DNA of 33,036 nt from an uncultured Collinsella sp. (GTDB lineage Bacteria > Actinomycetota > Coriobacteriia > Coriobacteriales > Coriobacteriaceae): NCBI GenBank assembly GCA_900762015.1, contig CAAFEX010000049.1, forward strand, positions 1-33,036, read 5' to 3'. A program made the position numbers and the translations under genes. Each line of letters starts with the position of its first letter. Within the stretch, counting starts at the first letter, position 1. The notes under the pieces were generated by a model. It was not told the DNA's origin and made no database searches. It was given only the letters and a program-made list of their open reading frames with translations. Below, in pieces: positions 6,893 to 14,051 of the stretch.

Positions 6893-8308
6893 ATGGCCGA
6901 GGTTTGGCGCTTCTTTGCGCATGAGGATGATTTTGCCGATTTGGACAAGGCCGGCGCATGTGAGCGCCTGGGCCGTGTGCTGTCGTTTCCGACCATCTCG
7001 AGCATGAATGCCGAGGCGGTGAACTGGCAGCCGTTCGACGACCTGCGCGCCTATATGCAGCAGGCGTGGCCGCGCGTGTTCGCGGCGGGCGAGGTCGAGC
7101 TTATCGACCATTCGCTATTAGTGACGCTTGGAGGTTCCGATCCCGCCCTCAAAGCCGTCATGCTCATGGGCCACATGGACGTGGTCCCCGTGGTGCCCGG
7201 CACCGAGGCCGACTGGACGTATGCCCCCTTTAGTGGACATGTGGACGACACCTACATTTGGGGTCGCGGTGCTATCGACATGAAGGATCAGGTCGCAGGT
7301 ATTCTCGAAGCGGTTGAGTATGCGTTGACGCACGGCTGGGAGCATAAGCGTTCCCTGCTGCTCGCCTTTGGTCAGGACGAGGAAACCACGCAGTATGGCG
7401 CGGGGGCGATCGGTCGCGTGCTCGAGGAGCGCGGTATTGAACTTGAATACCTGATCGACGAGGGTGACTACCGTATTGTTTCGGCTGCCGAGTACGGCGC
7501 GGGCGAGGGCTGGCTTATGCATGCCGACCTTGCCGAGAAGGGCTACGCCGATATCGTGCTCAAGACGAAGAGTGAGGGCGGGCATTCGTCCAACCCCTAC
7601 GGCGGCACTTCGCTCGAGGTGCTGAGCCGTGCCATCGCCGCAATCTGCGATATCGAGTGGCCGACGCGCGTGACCGATCTGCTTGCCGCACAGCTTGTCG
7701 AGCTGGGGCTCTACACGGCGGATGAAATTGCCGCCAGAGGGGATGCCATCGTGCGCGATTGCCTCGCCAACAAAAAGCTCTATCCGCTCGTGACCACCAC
7801 CTGCGCGCCCACGCAGGTCGAGGGCGGCAGCACTGGCGCTAACGTGATGCCGCAGGATATGTGGGCCAACATTAACTTTCGCATGCTCGAGGGTACGGGC
7901 GTGGCCGACGTTGTGGCGCGCTGCCGTGAGGCGGTTGCCGCGGCGGACCTTGCCGGTCGTGTCGAAGTGGAGCTGGGCCCCGGCAGCTCCGAGCCCTCGC
8001 CGTCCCCGCGTGTTGGTGGACCGGGACTCGAGGCCGTTCGCGCCATTGCCGCCCGCTACTTCCGCGACCCAAAGGGGGCGGAGGAAAACGGATCATCCGA
8101 GCCGTTGGCGATTGTCCCCTCGACCGTGATCGGCGCGACCGACGCTGCCAACTACCAGCGCATTTGCTCCGAGTGCATTCGCTTCTCGGCCTTTGTGGTC
8201 GACGATGACGAGTGCGATCGCGGCGTCCACGGCACCAACGAGCGCATTACCCGCCGCGCCTACCTCCAGGGTGTCCGCTTCCTCATCGCCCTGCTCCATA
8301 CGCTCTAG
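6893..8308 (+). CDS. M20 family metallopeptidase (dipeptidase/carboxypeptidase-like)
   Basis: The 471-residue protein is a zinc amidohydrolase of the ArgE/DapE/ACY1/CPS1 group, which cleaves dipeptides or N-acyl amino acids in the cytoplasm. Metal and catalytic residues are in place: MGHMDVVPV gives ligand His94 and Asp96, GRGAIDMKD gives the bridging Asp129, and GQDEETTQYGA gives base Glu163 and ligand Glu164. A late His in VHGTNERI completes the site. The lid domain lies around GGHSSNPYGGTSLEVLSRA. The ATG at 6893 follows AAGGA. It lies 72 bases after the ABC ATPase on the same strand. Import of amino acids or small peptides and their hydrolysis may be linked, but this is an inference from position. 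The substrate is unknown. Confidence 0.88.
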   Translation: MAEVWRFFAHEDDFADLDKAGACERLGRVLSFPTISSMNAEAVNWQPFDDLRAYMQQAWPRVFAAGEVELIDHSLLVTLGGSDPALKAVMLMGHMDVVPVVPGTEADWTYAPFSGHVDDTYIWGRGAIDMKDQVAGILEAVEYALTHGWEHKRSLLLAFGQDEETTQYGAGAIGRVLEERGIELEYLIDEGDYRIVSAAEYGAGEGWLMHADLAEKGYADIVLKTKSEGGHSSNPYGGTSLEVLSRAIAAICDIEWPTRVTDLLAAQLVELGLYTADEIAARGDAIVRDCLANKKLYPLVTTTCAPTQVEGGSTGANVMPQDMWANINFRMLEGTGVADVVARCREAVAAADLAGRVEVELGPGSSEPSPSPRVGGPGLEAVRAIAARYFRDPKGAEENGSSEPLAIVPSTVIGATDAANYQRICSECIRFSAFVVDDDECDRGVHGTNERITRRAYLQGVRFLIALLHTL

Positions 8309-8342
8309 AATCCGACAAAGGGACTGTCCCTTTGTCAGATTC
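8308..8342 (+). repeat. Short dispersed palindrome, GACAAAGGG family, copy 2
   Basis: Arms at 8308-8323 and 8327-8342 pair over 16 bp with one C-A mismatch, around a three-base loop CTG. The core GACAAAGGGA / TCCCTTTGTC matches the element at 1618-1650. Its first base is the last base of the peptidase stop codon, so the element abuts the gene exactly and may act as its terminator. Confidence 0.7.
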
Positions 8343-8423
8343 CGTGCGGGTTATATGCAGGTTTGCCTGCGCACGCTATCATGTATGGGTTAGACCGCAA
8401 TTATGTACCCCATACGCGAAGGG

Positions 8424-8456
8424 ATGCGCATGTATCTGAAGATCGACATGTTCTAG
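8424..8456 (+). other. Possible short leader reading frame upstream of prfA
   Basis: In the 229-base gap between the peptidase and prfA, GAAGGG is followed after six bases by ATG at 8430 and a frame reading MYLKIDMF then a stop (an in-frame ATG also lies at 8424). It could be a translated leader, or the leftover start of a lost gene. No attenuator hairpin clearly tied to it is seen. Nothing else is recognised in this gap except the palindrome at its left end. Confidence 0.25.
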
Positions 8457-8537
8457 CTGGGCTTACCCCTGCAGCGGCGCCCTGCGCCCCATTAATTCTG
8501 CCGATTTTCACCTTCACGCATATAAAGGAGTCCCGTC

Positions 8538-9605
8538 ATGCGCGACAAGCTCGAGAAGATCATCAAGGCCTACGAGGAGCTCGAGAAGAAGCTCTCCGAC
8601 CCGGCCGTCGCCTCCGATATCAAGGAGTTCACGCGTCTCAACAAGGAGTACGCGCACCAGTCCGACCTCATCGCCGCCTCGCGCGAGTACATCGGCGCGC
8701 TCGATGACATCGAGGCTGCCAAGGAAATGCTGCACGATACCACCGATGCTGACGAGAAAGAGATGCTCCAGATGGACATCTCCGAGAACGAGGACAAGCT
8801 CCCCCAGCTCGAGGAAGACATCAAGTACATGCTCATCCCGAGCGACCCCAACGACGACAAGAACACCATCGTCGAGATTCGCTCCGCCGCCGGTGGCGAC
8901 GAGGCGGCCATCTTCGCCGGCGACCTCTACAAGATGTATCAGCGCTTTTGCGAGTCGCGCGGCTGGAAGACCACCGTGCTCGATTCCAGCCCCAGCGAGG
9001 CCGGCGGCTTTAAGTCCATCGAGTTCAAGGTCGAGGGCGACCGCGTCTACTCCGTCATGAAGTTCGAGTCCGGCGTGCACCGCGTCCAGCGCGTTCCCAA
9101 GACCGAGTCCCAGGGCCGTATCCAGACCTCCACGGCAACCGTCGCCGTGCTTCCCGAGGCCGAGGAGATCGACGTCCAGATCAACCAGTCCGATCTGCGC
9201 ATCGATACCTACTGTGCCTCCGGCCCTGGTGGTCAGTGCGTTAACACCACCTACTCCGCCGTGCGCATCACCCACCTGCCCACCAACACCGTGGTGCAGT
9301 CGCAGGAGCAGCGCTCCCAGATCCAGAACCGCGAGGTCTGCATGCAGATGCTGCGTGCCCGTCTGTACGAGATGGAACTCGAGAAGCAGCAGGCCGAGCT
9401 GGGTGCCGAGCGCCAGAGCCAGATTGGCCACGGCAACCGTTCCGAGAAGATTCGTACGTACAACCAGCCCCAGGACCGCGTGACCGATCACCGTATCGGC
9501 TTCAACTCCACCTACAACGGCGTCCTTCTGGGCGATCAGCTCGGCACCGTCATCGAGGCACTTGCCGCCGCCGAGCGAGCCGAGAAGCTGGCACAGGCTG
9601 TTTAA
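8538..9605 (+). CDS. prfA: Peptide chain release factor 1
   Basis: The 355-residue protein ends translation at UAA and UAG. Stop-codon recognition is given by the PxT tripeptide, here PKT at 187-189 within RVPKTESQGRIQTSTATVAV, which marks RF1 rather than RF2 (SPF). GGQ at 231-233, in SGPGGQCVNTTYSAVRITH, catalyses peptide release in the ribosome; the residue after Gln, often His or Ser, is Cys here. IGHGNRSEKIRTYNQPQDRVTDHR is the conserved C-terminal stretch. Length matches E. coli RF1 (360). AAAGGAG lies nine bases before the ATG. prmC, whose product methylates the GGQ glutamine, follows after a repeat and an AT-richer gap, the usual bacterial gene order. Confidence 0.97.
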   Translation: MRDKLEKIIKAYEELEKKLSDPAVASDIKEFTRLNKEYAHQSDLIAASREYIGALDDIEAAKEMLHDTTDADEKEMLQMDISENEDKLPQLEEDIKYMLIPSDPNDDKNTIVEIRSAAGGDEAAIFAGDLYKMYQRFCESRGWKTTVLDSSPSEAGGFKSIEFKVEGDRVYSVMKFESGVHRVQRVPKTESQGRIQTSTATVAVLPEAEEIDVQINQSDLRIDTYCASGPGGQCVNTTYSAVRITHLPTNTVVQSQEQRSQIQNREVCMQMLRARLYEMELEKQQAELGAERQSQIGHGNRSEKIRTYNQPQDRVTDHRIGFNSTYNGVLLGDQLGTVIEALAAAERAEKLAQAV

Positions 9606-9773
9606 GTTACGGCGTTTTACCAAACGCCGTAACTGCTCGACGCTGCGCGCCGCCCAGAGCGACAATTTGTCATTCAAAAGGCAAGGCATGACCAGAAGGT
9701 CTATGCCCTGCCTTTTTCATGCCAACTTGTTCGCTCTGGACGTCGCTCGCTGACATTGCCAAAACATCGGCGT
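9606..9773 (+). repeat. Large dispersed palindromic element, copy B (terminator-like)
   Basis: It starts on the base after the prfA stop codon. A first hairpin (9606-9633) has a perfect 12-bp stem GTTACGGCGTTT / AAACGCCGTAAC. The main palindrome follows: outer stem CAGAGCGACAA with TTGTTCGCTCTG, inner stem AAAAGGCAAGGCAT with ATGCCCTGCCTTTT (one A-C mismatch), then a T run. Compared with copy A, the apical sequence is inverted. Compared with copy C, two adjacent outer base pairs differ on both strands. Confidence 0.88.
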
Positions 9774-10195
9774 TTCCTTGGTTGTCAAATGATCCGTAGG
9801 GAGTCATTGGTGACATCGCCTTGATATTTTATTCAGTCGGCTGTGATGTCATTTGAGCTGCTTACCTGCTTAAGGCAATTGACGGCATAAGTCCGCTATC
9901 GAAAATATTGCTCAAAATATCGTTCAAGAAGTCGCGGGGCGATTTTTGATGCGTCGCGCGTCAAGCGATGTGGCAAGTTCTTGGTTAGATATTGGTCAGT
10001 TTTGGGTCAACCTTGCCAAAAGCTTGACGAATGCAGATTTAGACGTCGATGAATGAACATTTCAGGCAGGTTCCAAGCAAAAATCTGGGCTGATTCTCGA
10101 TAATTGCCTTCAATCGTCTCTTGCCAAGCGCTGGCCTCGCGTACAATCTGCTCCGACATTCGCGCGCCGTCCGGCGCTTAAGAGGGGAGGGCCCC
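9774..10195. other. AT-richer intergenic stretch with no recognised gene
   Basis: These 422 bases before prmC are visibly richer in A and T than the flanking genes and hold no frame with convincing codon use. A partial inverted repeat (TGACATC near 9811 with GATGTCA near 9846) and a short direct repeat (AAAATAT twice near 9904) are the only structure seen. It may be a decayed gene or imported DNA. The prmC promoter probably lies at its right end. Confidence 0.4.
10119..10147 (+). promoter_or_regulatory. Putative sigma-70-type promoter of prmC
   Basis: TACAAT at 10142-10147 is a good -10 box, 48 bases before the prmC ATG. The -35 is weak: TCTTGC with a 17-base spacer, or TTGCCA with a 15-base spacer. 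Confidence 0.4.
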
Positions 10196-11470
10196 ATGGC
10201 AAACGAGATTTGGACCATCAAGCGTTGTCTCGAGTGGACCAAGGAGTACCTGGCCGAGCGCGGCGAGGAGCACCCCCGTCTTTCTGCCGAGTGGCTGCTG
10301 TGCGCCGCCACGGGCCTGGCGCGCATTGACCTATATATGCGTATGGACGAGACACTTAACGCGGCCCAGCTCGAGACCATGCATGCGGCCGTTGTCCGCC
10401 GCGCTAAGGGCGAGCCGCTGCAATACATTACGGGCAGCACGCAGTTTCGCATGATCGACGTCGCGTGCGCCCCCGGTGTGCTCATTCCGCGCCCCGAGAC
10501 CGAGATGCTCGTCGAGGAAGTCCTCAATTATCTGGATGCCGAGGTGCTGAGCCCCGAGGCTGCTGCCCGTCAGCGTGTTGAGCTGCCTTGGAACGATGAG
10601 GTCGAGGAGGCGCGCAAGGCCGAGGCCGCGCTGGCAGACGAACGGGCGACCGCCGAGCGCCGTGCCGCTAACCTGACGGCTGCCGATGAGGCGGCGCTAG
10701 GCGGCGATGTACTGGGCAGCCGTGCCTATGCCGAGGAACTGGCCGACCGCGAGGCCGAGGAAGCCGCCGCGCAGGCAGCAGAAGCCGAAGCGGCAGAAGC
10801 AGAGGCCATGGAAACCCCCGAGCCCGAGCTCGACGAATACGGCATCGCCATTGAGGACAACGACCAACAGGCGACTCCCGCGCAAGATGCCGCCGAGGCC
10901 AACGTATCTGCCCCAGCCGAGCCCCGCACTGCCCGCGTTCTCGAGGTCGGCTGCGGCACGGGCTGCATTTCGCTCTCCCTTGCCTGGGAGCGCCGCGGGC
11001 ACGTTACCTGCACTGCTACCGATATCGAGCCGCGCGCCATCGACCTTGCTACCAAAAACCGCGATGCGCTTGGCCTCACGTCCGACGAGGTCGCCTTCAG
11101 CCTCACAAACCTGGTGAGCTCCATTCCCCGCGAAGAGTGGGGCACCTTTGACGTACTCGTCTCCAACCCGCCCTACATCCCCACCGATGTCATGCGCTCG
11201 CTGCCGCATGAGGTCAAGGACTTTGAGCCCGATCTGGCGCTCGAGGGCGGTGCCGACGGTCTCGATATCTTCCGCCGCCTGCTCAACGCGGCGCCCTACA
11301 TGCTGCGTGCCGGCGGCCTGTTTGCCTGCGAGCTCTACGAGGGCGCGCTCGACGCCGCGGCCGAGCTCTGTCGTCAAGCAGGCCTTTCGGACGTGCGTAT
11401 TGTCCACGACCTCACCGATCGTCCCCGCATCGTTCGAGCCATCGTCACCGAGCCCAAACAGCGTATTTAA
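10196..11470 (+). CDS. prmC: Release factor glutamine N5-methyltransferase with a large acidic insertion
   Basis: PrmC (HemK) uses S-adenosylmethionine to methylate the Gln of the GGQ motif in RF1 and RF2. The N-terminal helical domain (1-100), with GEPLQYITGSTQFRMIDV and IPRPETEMLVEEVL, binds the release factor. The Rossmann domain holds the SAM loop LEVGCGTGCISLSLAW (from 249) and the catalytic NPPYIP (324-329). At 424 residues it is about 140 longer than usual. The extra length is a single Ala/Glu-rich, low-complexity stretch at about 115-243, inserted between the two domains. AGGGGAGGG precedes the ATG by six bases; an upstream in-frame extension is not supported. A diverged copy of the C-terminal half lies at 12070-12669. 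Confidence 0.93.
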   Translation: MANEIWTIKRCLEWTKEYLAERGEEHPRLSAEWLLCAATGLARIDLYMRMDETLNAAQLETMHAAVVRRAKGEPLQYITGSTQFRMIDVACAPGVLIPRPETEMLVEEVLNYLDAEVLSPEAAARQRVELPWNDEVEEARKAEAALADERATAERRAANLTAADEAALGGDVLGSRAYAEELADREAEEAAAQAAEAEAAEAEAMETPEPELDEYGIAIEDNDQQATPAQDAAEANVSAPAEPRTARVLEVGCGTGCISLSLAWERRGHVTCTATDIEPRAIDLATKNRDALGLTSDEVAFSLTNLVSSIPREEWGTFDVLVSNPPYIPTDVMRSLPHEVKDFEPDLALEGGADGLDIFRRLLNAAPYMLRAGGLFACELYEGALDAAAELCRQAGLSDVRIVHDLTDRPRIVRAIVTEPKQRI

Positions 11471-11503
11471 GCTGAATAAATAGACATTTGCGCAAGTTTG
11501 TCC

Positions 11504-11531
11504 TTGCAATATACCGTAAAACTTCTACTAT
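11504..11531 (+). promoter_or_regulatory. Putative promoter of the toxin-antitoxin-like pair
   Basis: TTGCAA (11504-11509) and TACTAT (11526-11531) are separated by 16 bases, and the ribosome site GAAGGAG follows at once. A promoter private to the pair agrees with the usual self-regulated toxin-antitoxin operon. Confidence 0.5.
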
Positions 11532-11545
11532 AGAAGGAGAAAGGT

Positions 11546-11731
11546 ATGTCAAATCAGCTGCATCGGTACCGTATCGTGCTTGATTACATTGAACCTTGGC
11601 TCGATGAGCAGGATGAAGCTACGCTAAAGCAGATTTATGCGGATCTTTTGGTGCTTGAGAAGGAGGACCCCAGTCTTGGTCGTCCGCTGGTTGATCGCGT
11701 AAGGAGGCTCGATCGAGGTGGAACTGCATGA
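11546..11731 (+). CDS. Truncated HigB/RelE-type toxin remnant
   Basis: The 61-residue product contains YRIVLDYIEPWLDEQDEA, then LLVLEKEDPSLGRPLVDRV. These look like the first half of actinobacterial HigB-like (gp49 family) mRNA interferases, which read ...LGRPLVDRIKGS...NLKELRPG. Full toxins have about 100-120 residues. Here the sequence breaks off right after PLVDRV and ends RRLDRGGTA, so the catalytic C-terminal half is missing. An internal deletion that fused the start of the gene to its last codons would explain why it still overlaps the antitoxin start in the normal way (14 bases). The protein is probably inactive. Assignment rests on motif resemblance only; a small unrelated protein is the alternative. 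Confidence 0.6.
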   Translation: MSNQLHRYRIVLDYIEPWLDEQDEATLKQIYADLLVLEKEDPSLGRPLVDRVRRLDRGGTA

Positions 11732-12020
11732 GTATATGGAATCCCGCGGGATAACACGCGACTCTATTGCCGCCGAGCAGGAGAAGACTCGCGAGCGCGT
11801 CGAAGCCTATAAGCTTGCTCAGATTCGCAAGCTAAAGGATCTAACGCAGGCGTCGATTGCCCAGTCGATGGGCGTTTCTCAGAAACGCGTATCTGAGCTC
11901 GAGCGCGGGGAGCTGGGCTCGATGAGGCTCGACACGCTGAGCAGGTACGCAGAGAGCCTCGGTGGAAAACTGGTTGCGAGCATTGAGTTTCCCGATCGTA
12001 CCGTTACGCTTGCTCGCTAA
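11718..12020 (+). CDS. HigA-type antitoxin, XRE-family helix-turn-helix protein
   Basis: The 100-residue protein carries an XRE/Cro-type helix-turn-helix at about 41-66 (LTQASIAQSMGVSQKRVSEL) and the C-terminal beta segment LVASIEFPDRTVTLA, common in HigA antitoxins paired with gp49-type toxins. It would bind the toxin and repress the shared promoter. The GTG start at 11718 has AAGGAGG ten bases upstream, inside the toxin frame. The toxin is truncated, so it may now act only as a DNA-binding protein or be drifting. A shorter, deleted version of the same gene lies at 15170-15328, and the 49 bases after the stop are shared between the two places. Confidence 0.82.
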   Translation: MELHEYMESRGITRDSIAAEQEKTRERVEAYKLAQIRKLKDLTQASIAQSMGVSQKRVSELERGELGSMRLDTLSRYAESLGGKLVASIEFPDRTVTLAR

Positions 12021-12069
12021 AAACTTTCAATAACCCCCTCACTTTCACCGACTACTATAGCCGCTCACC

Positions 12070-12669
12070 TAAGTCCCCGAGCAGGAGACCACCGATTCCG
12101 CTGGCCCCGCCCCGACCGAGCCCCGCATCGCCCGCGTCCTCGAGGTCGGCTGTGGCACGGGCTGCATCTCGCTTTCCCTTGCCTGGGAGCGCCGCGGCCA
12201 CGTCACCTGCACCGCCACCGATATCGAGCCGCGTGCCATTGAGCTTGCCACCAAAAACCGCGACGCGCTTGGCCTCACATCCGACGAGGTCACCTTTAGC
12301 CTCACCAATCTGGTGAGCTCCATCCCCCGCGAGGAGTGGGGCACCTTCGACGTGCTCGTCTCCAACCCGCCTTACATCCCGACCGATGTCATGCGATCGC
12401 TGCCGCACGAGGTCAAGGACTTCGAGCCCGATTTGGCGCTCGAGGGCGGCGCCGACGGCCTGGGCATCTTCCGCCGCCTGCTCAATGCGGCGCCCTATAT
12501 GCTGCGTGCCGGCGGACTGTTTGCCTGCGAGCTCTACGAGGGCGCCCTCGATGCCGCCGCCGAGCTTTGCCGCCAGGCGGGTCTTACCGACGTGCGCATC
12601 GTTCGCGACCTCACCGATCGCCCCCGTATCGTTCGAGCCGTCGTCACCGAGCCCAAGCAACGTATTTAA
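12070..12669 (+). pseudogene. prmC: Second, 5'-truncated copy of prmC (C-terminal half)
   Basis: The frame opens right after an in-frame TAA at 12070-12072 and reads VPEQETTDSAGPAPTEPR, then the complete SAM domain including LEVGCGTG and NPPYIP, to the same end TEPKQRI. Over about 180 shared residues it differs from the intact PrmC at seven positions (for example AIELAT for AIDLAT, GLGIF for GLDIF, VRAVV for VRAIV) and at many silent sites. It is therefore a diverged allele, not a fresh duplication. The N-terminal substrate-binding domain and any start codon are missing, so it should not be functional; translation could only begin at an internal ATG such as 12313. Similarity continues about 15 bases past the stop. 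Confidence 0.9.
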
Positions 12670-12794
12670 GCTGAACAAATAGAGGCCTCAAAGGAATCAA
12701 GGAGGCCGCTGGTGCAGTCGGCTTCCGATATATAAATGTATTTGAGGTTGTCAGGCGCCATGCACAGCGATCGGCCTACTTGGCGCAAAGGGAC

Positions 12795-13145
12795 CTAATC
12801 GTGCTTTTCGTTCGACGGCGAGGGCCACATAGCTTCGATGAATGATTCGATGCCCCGTTTCCCCCGGTCGTTCAGGCGATAGTGGGACCACTTCCCCTGC
12901 TTCTCACATTTGACGAACCCTGCGTCGCAGAGGAGCTTCATGTGGTGGGAGAGCGTCGACTGCGACATCTGGAAGAGGTCGAGCAGGCCGCAGGCGCAGA
13001 TCCCGGGGTTCGCCGCGACCGTCTTCAGGATGAGGAGGCGCCGTTCGTCACCCAGCGCTTTGAACATCTCCGCCGTGACATGCGTCTCCGAGGGGTCGAC
13101 GTCGACGCGGTCGGTCAAGCAGGTCCCGTCCTCTGTGCAGCCCAT
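12795..13145 (-). CDS. arsR: ArsR-family metalloregulator
   Basis: The 116-residue protein is a winged-helix repressor of the ArsR/SmtB family. The sequence ALGDERRLLILKTVAANPGI precedes CACGLLDLF, whose Cys50 and Cys52 correspond to the CxC of arsenic-sensing ArsR at the start of the DNA-reading helix pair. MSQSTLSHHMKLLCDAGFV is the recognition helix. An additional pair, Cys3 and Cys9, lies at the N-terminus and could supply a further ligand. AGGAGG lies six bases from the ATG. It is the last gene of the minus-strand cluster, 12 bases after arsC, and would control the whole operon from the palindromes upstream of the permease gene. The metal sensed (arsenite or antimonite) is inferred. Confidence 0.88.
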   Translation of the reverse strand: MGCTEDGTCLTDRVDVDPSETHVTAEMFKALGDERRLLILKTVAANPGICACGLLDLFQMSQSTLSHHMKLLCDAGFVKCEKQGKWSHYRLNDRGKRGIESFIEAMWPSPSNEKHD

Positions 13146-13157
13146 CGAGTTCCTCCT

Positions 13158-13592
13158 CTACTCGGACTCCGTTCCATGGCCCAGTGAATCCCTGAGCGAG
13201 ATTATCTTACCCTCGATGATCGAGATGGTGCGGGCGAACTCCTCGTCGCTCCGGCCTGTGGGGTCCTCGAGGCCCCAGTTCTCCATGCGCGGGCACGAAA
13301 GGGTCGGGCAGGAGACTTCGCACCCCACAAAGACCGCGATGTCCGGCTGGGGTATGTCGGAAAGCAGTTTGCTGTGCTGGCCGGACCCCTCCATGTCGAT
13401 GCCGTGGAGCTTGAGCATGAGCCGCTGCGCGTCGGGGTTGATTCGCTCGACCGCGACCGTGCCCGCGGAGTAGCTCTCGAACGAGTCCCCGGCGAGCTTC
13501 CTGCCGAGCGCTTCGGCAATCTGGCTCCTGCACGAGTTGTGGACGCAGATGAAAGCGACCTTCGGCAGCGCTCTATGCATCTCTGGGGTCAT
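13158..13592 (-). CDS. arsC: Arsenate reductase, low-molecular-weight phosphatase type
   Basis: The 144-residue enzyme reduces arsenate to arsenite. The P-loop CVHNSCRS (Cys16-X5-Arg22) and DPTGRSDEEF are the marks of the thioredoxin-coupled, tyrosine-phosphatase-like ArsC family. The later cysteines in GCEVSCPTLSC match the pair that relays the disulfide to the surface. The start is placed at ATG 13590-13592, with GAAAGGG nine bases upstream; an in-frame TTG six codons earlier is less well placed. The small thioredoxin-like protein encoded 81 bases upstream is a natural candidate for its reductant, but this is an inference from neighbourhood. Confidence 0.9.
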   Translation of the reverse strand: MTPEMHRALPKVAFICVHNSCRSQIAEALGRKLAGDSFESYSAGTVAVERINPDAQRLMLKLHGIDMEGSGQHSKLLSDIPQPDIAVFVGCEVSCPTLSCPRMENWGLEDPTGRSDEEFARTISIIEGKIISLRDSLGHGTESE

Positions 13593-13639
13593 ATTGACCA
13601 TCCCTTTCAAATCCTGTGGCGCTCTTTCGCAAGGGGGCT

Positions 13640-13661
13640 GCGGGCTTCGCGGGAAGCCCGC
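13640..13661 (-). other. Intercistronic hairpin between the thioredoxin-like gene and arsC
   Basis: GCGGGCTTC (13640-13648) pairs perfectly with GAAGCCCGC (13653-13661) around a four-base loop. It has no T run. It could set the ratio of upstream to downstream messages by partial termination or RNA processing. Confidence 0.45.
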
Positions 13662-13673
13662 GGCGGTTGGGCG

Positions 13674-13979
13674 CTATGCCAGCGCGGAGATCTCCTCTGG
13701 GCTCAGCACCTTTCCCGTGCTCACGACCTTGCCGTCCACCATGAGGGCGGGGAAGCTCATGATGCCGGTCGCGGCAATCTCCGCCATGTCGGTCACGTAG
13801 TCGACGTTCTCCGCCCCGAGCGCGGCGACCGCGTTCTCGTGCAGAATATGGCAGCGTTTGCACCCGGGGCCGAGCACCTTCACACGCGCCTCCCGGTTGC
13901 GGCTCCCGCCGCAGGAGCAGGCGCCTCCGCAGGAGCAGGTGGGCTCGTTCGCCGTCTCCTTCTTCTTGAACAGTCCCAT
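13674..13979 (-). CDS. Thioredoxin-like redox-active disulfide protein with Cys-rich N-terminus
   Basis: The 101-residue protein has a small glutaredoxin-like fold of the TM0996/MTH895 'redox-active disulfide protein 2' family. VKVLGPGCKRCHILHENAV holds the CxxC active pair, followed by GIMSFPALMVDGKVVSTGKV with the cis-Pro of thioredoxin folds. Ahead of this domain is a stretch CSCGGACSCGG, four cysteines between Gly residues, likely to bind a soft metal. Such proteins are often encoded beside DUF318 permeases. Here it lies 72 bases after the permease gene and ahead of arsC, so it may supply electrons to ArsC or hand metal to the permease. Both roles are inferences. Confidence 0.85.
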   Translation of the reverse strand: MGLFKKKETANEPTCSCGGACSCGGSRNREARVKVLGPGCKRCHILHENAVAALGAENVDYVTDMAEIAATGIMSFPALMVDGKVVSTGKVLSPEEISALA

Positions 13980-14051
13980 GTTTCGATCCTTTCACTCGAT
14001 GCGTTGTATCTCACGGCTGGCTCGCCGCAAGTCGGTTGGATTGGTGCGGCC

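Noticed and set aside
9749..9773. The shared tail of palindrome copies A and B as part of the structured element
   Set aside because: CATTGCCAAAACATCGGCG is common to A and B but missing in C and does not pair with the left arm, so it is treated as a variable flank rather than core structure.
11525..12060. A 9-base direct repeat CTACTATAG at 11525-11533 and 12052-12060 as a target-site duplication of the HigBA-like pair
   Set aside because: The left copy is the likely -10 box of the promoter and the right copy reads CTACTAGAG in the second allele. There are no inverted repeats or transposase, so chance is as likely.
12313..12669. A 119-residue gene starting at the ATG at 12313
   Set aside because: It is only the distal part of the truncated prmC copy; no ribosome site supports the ATG, and homology begins well upstream.
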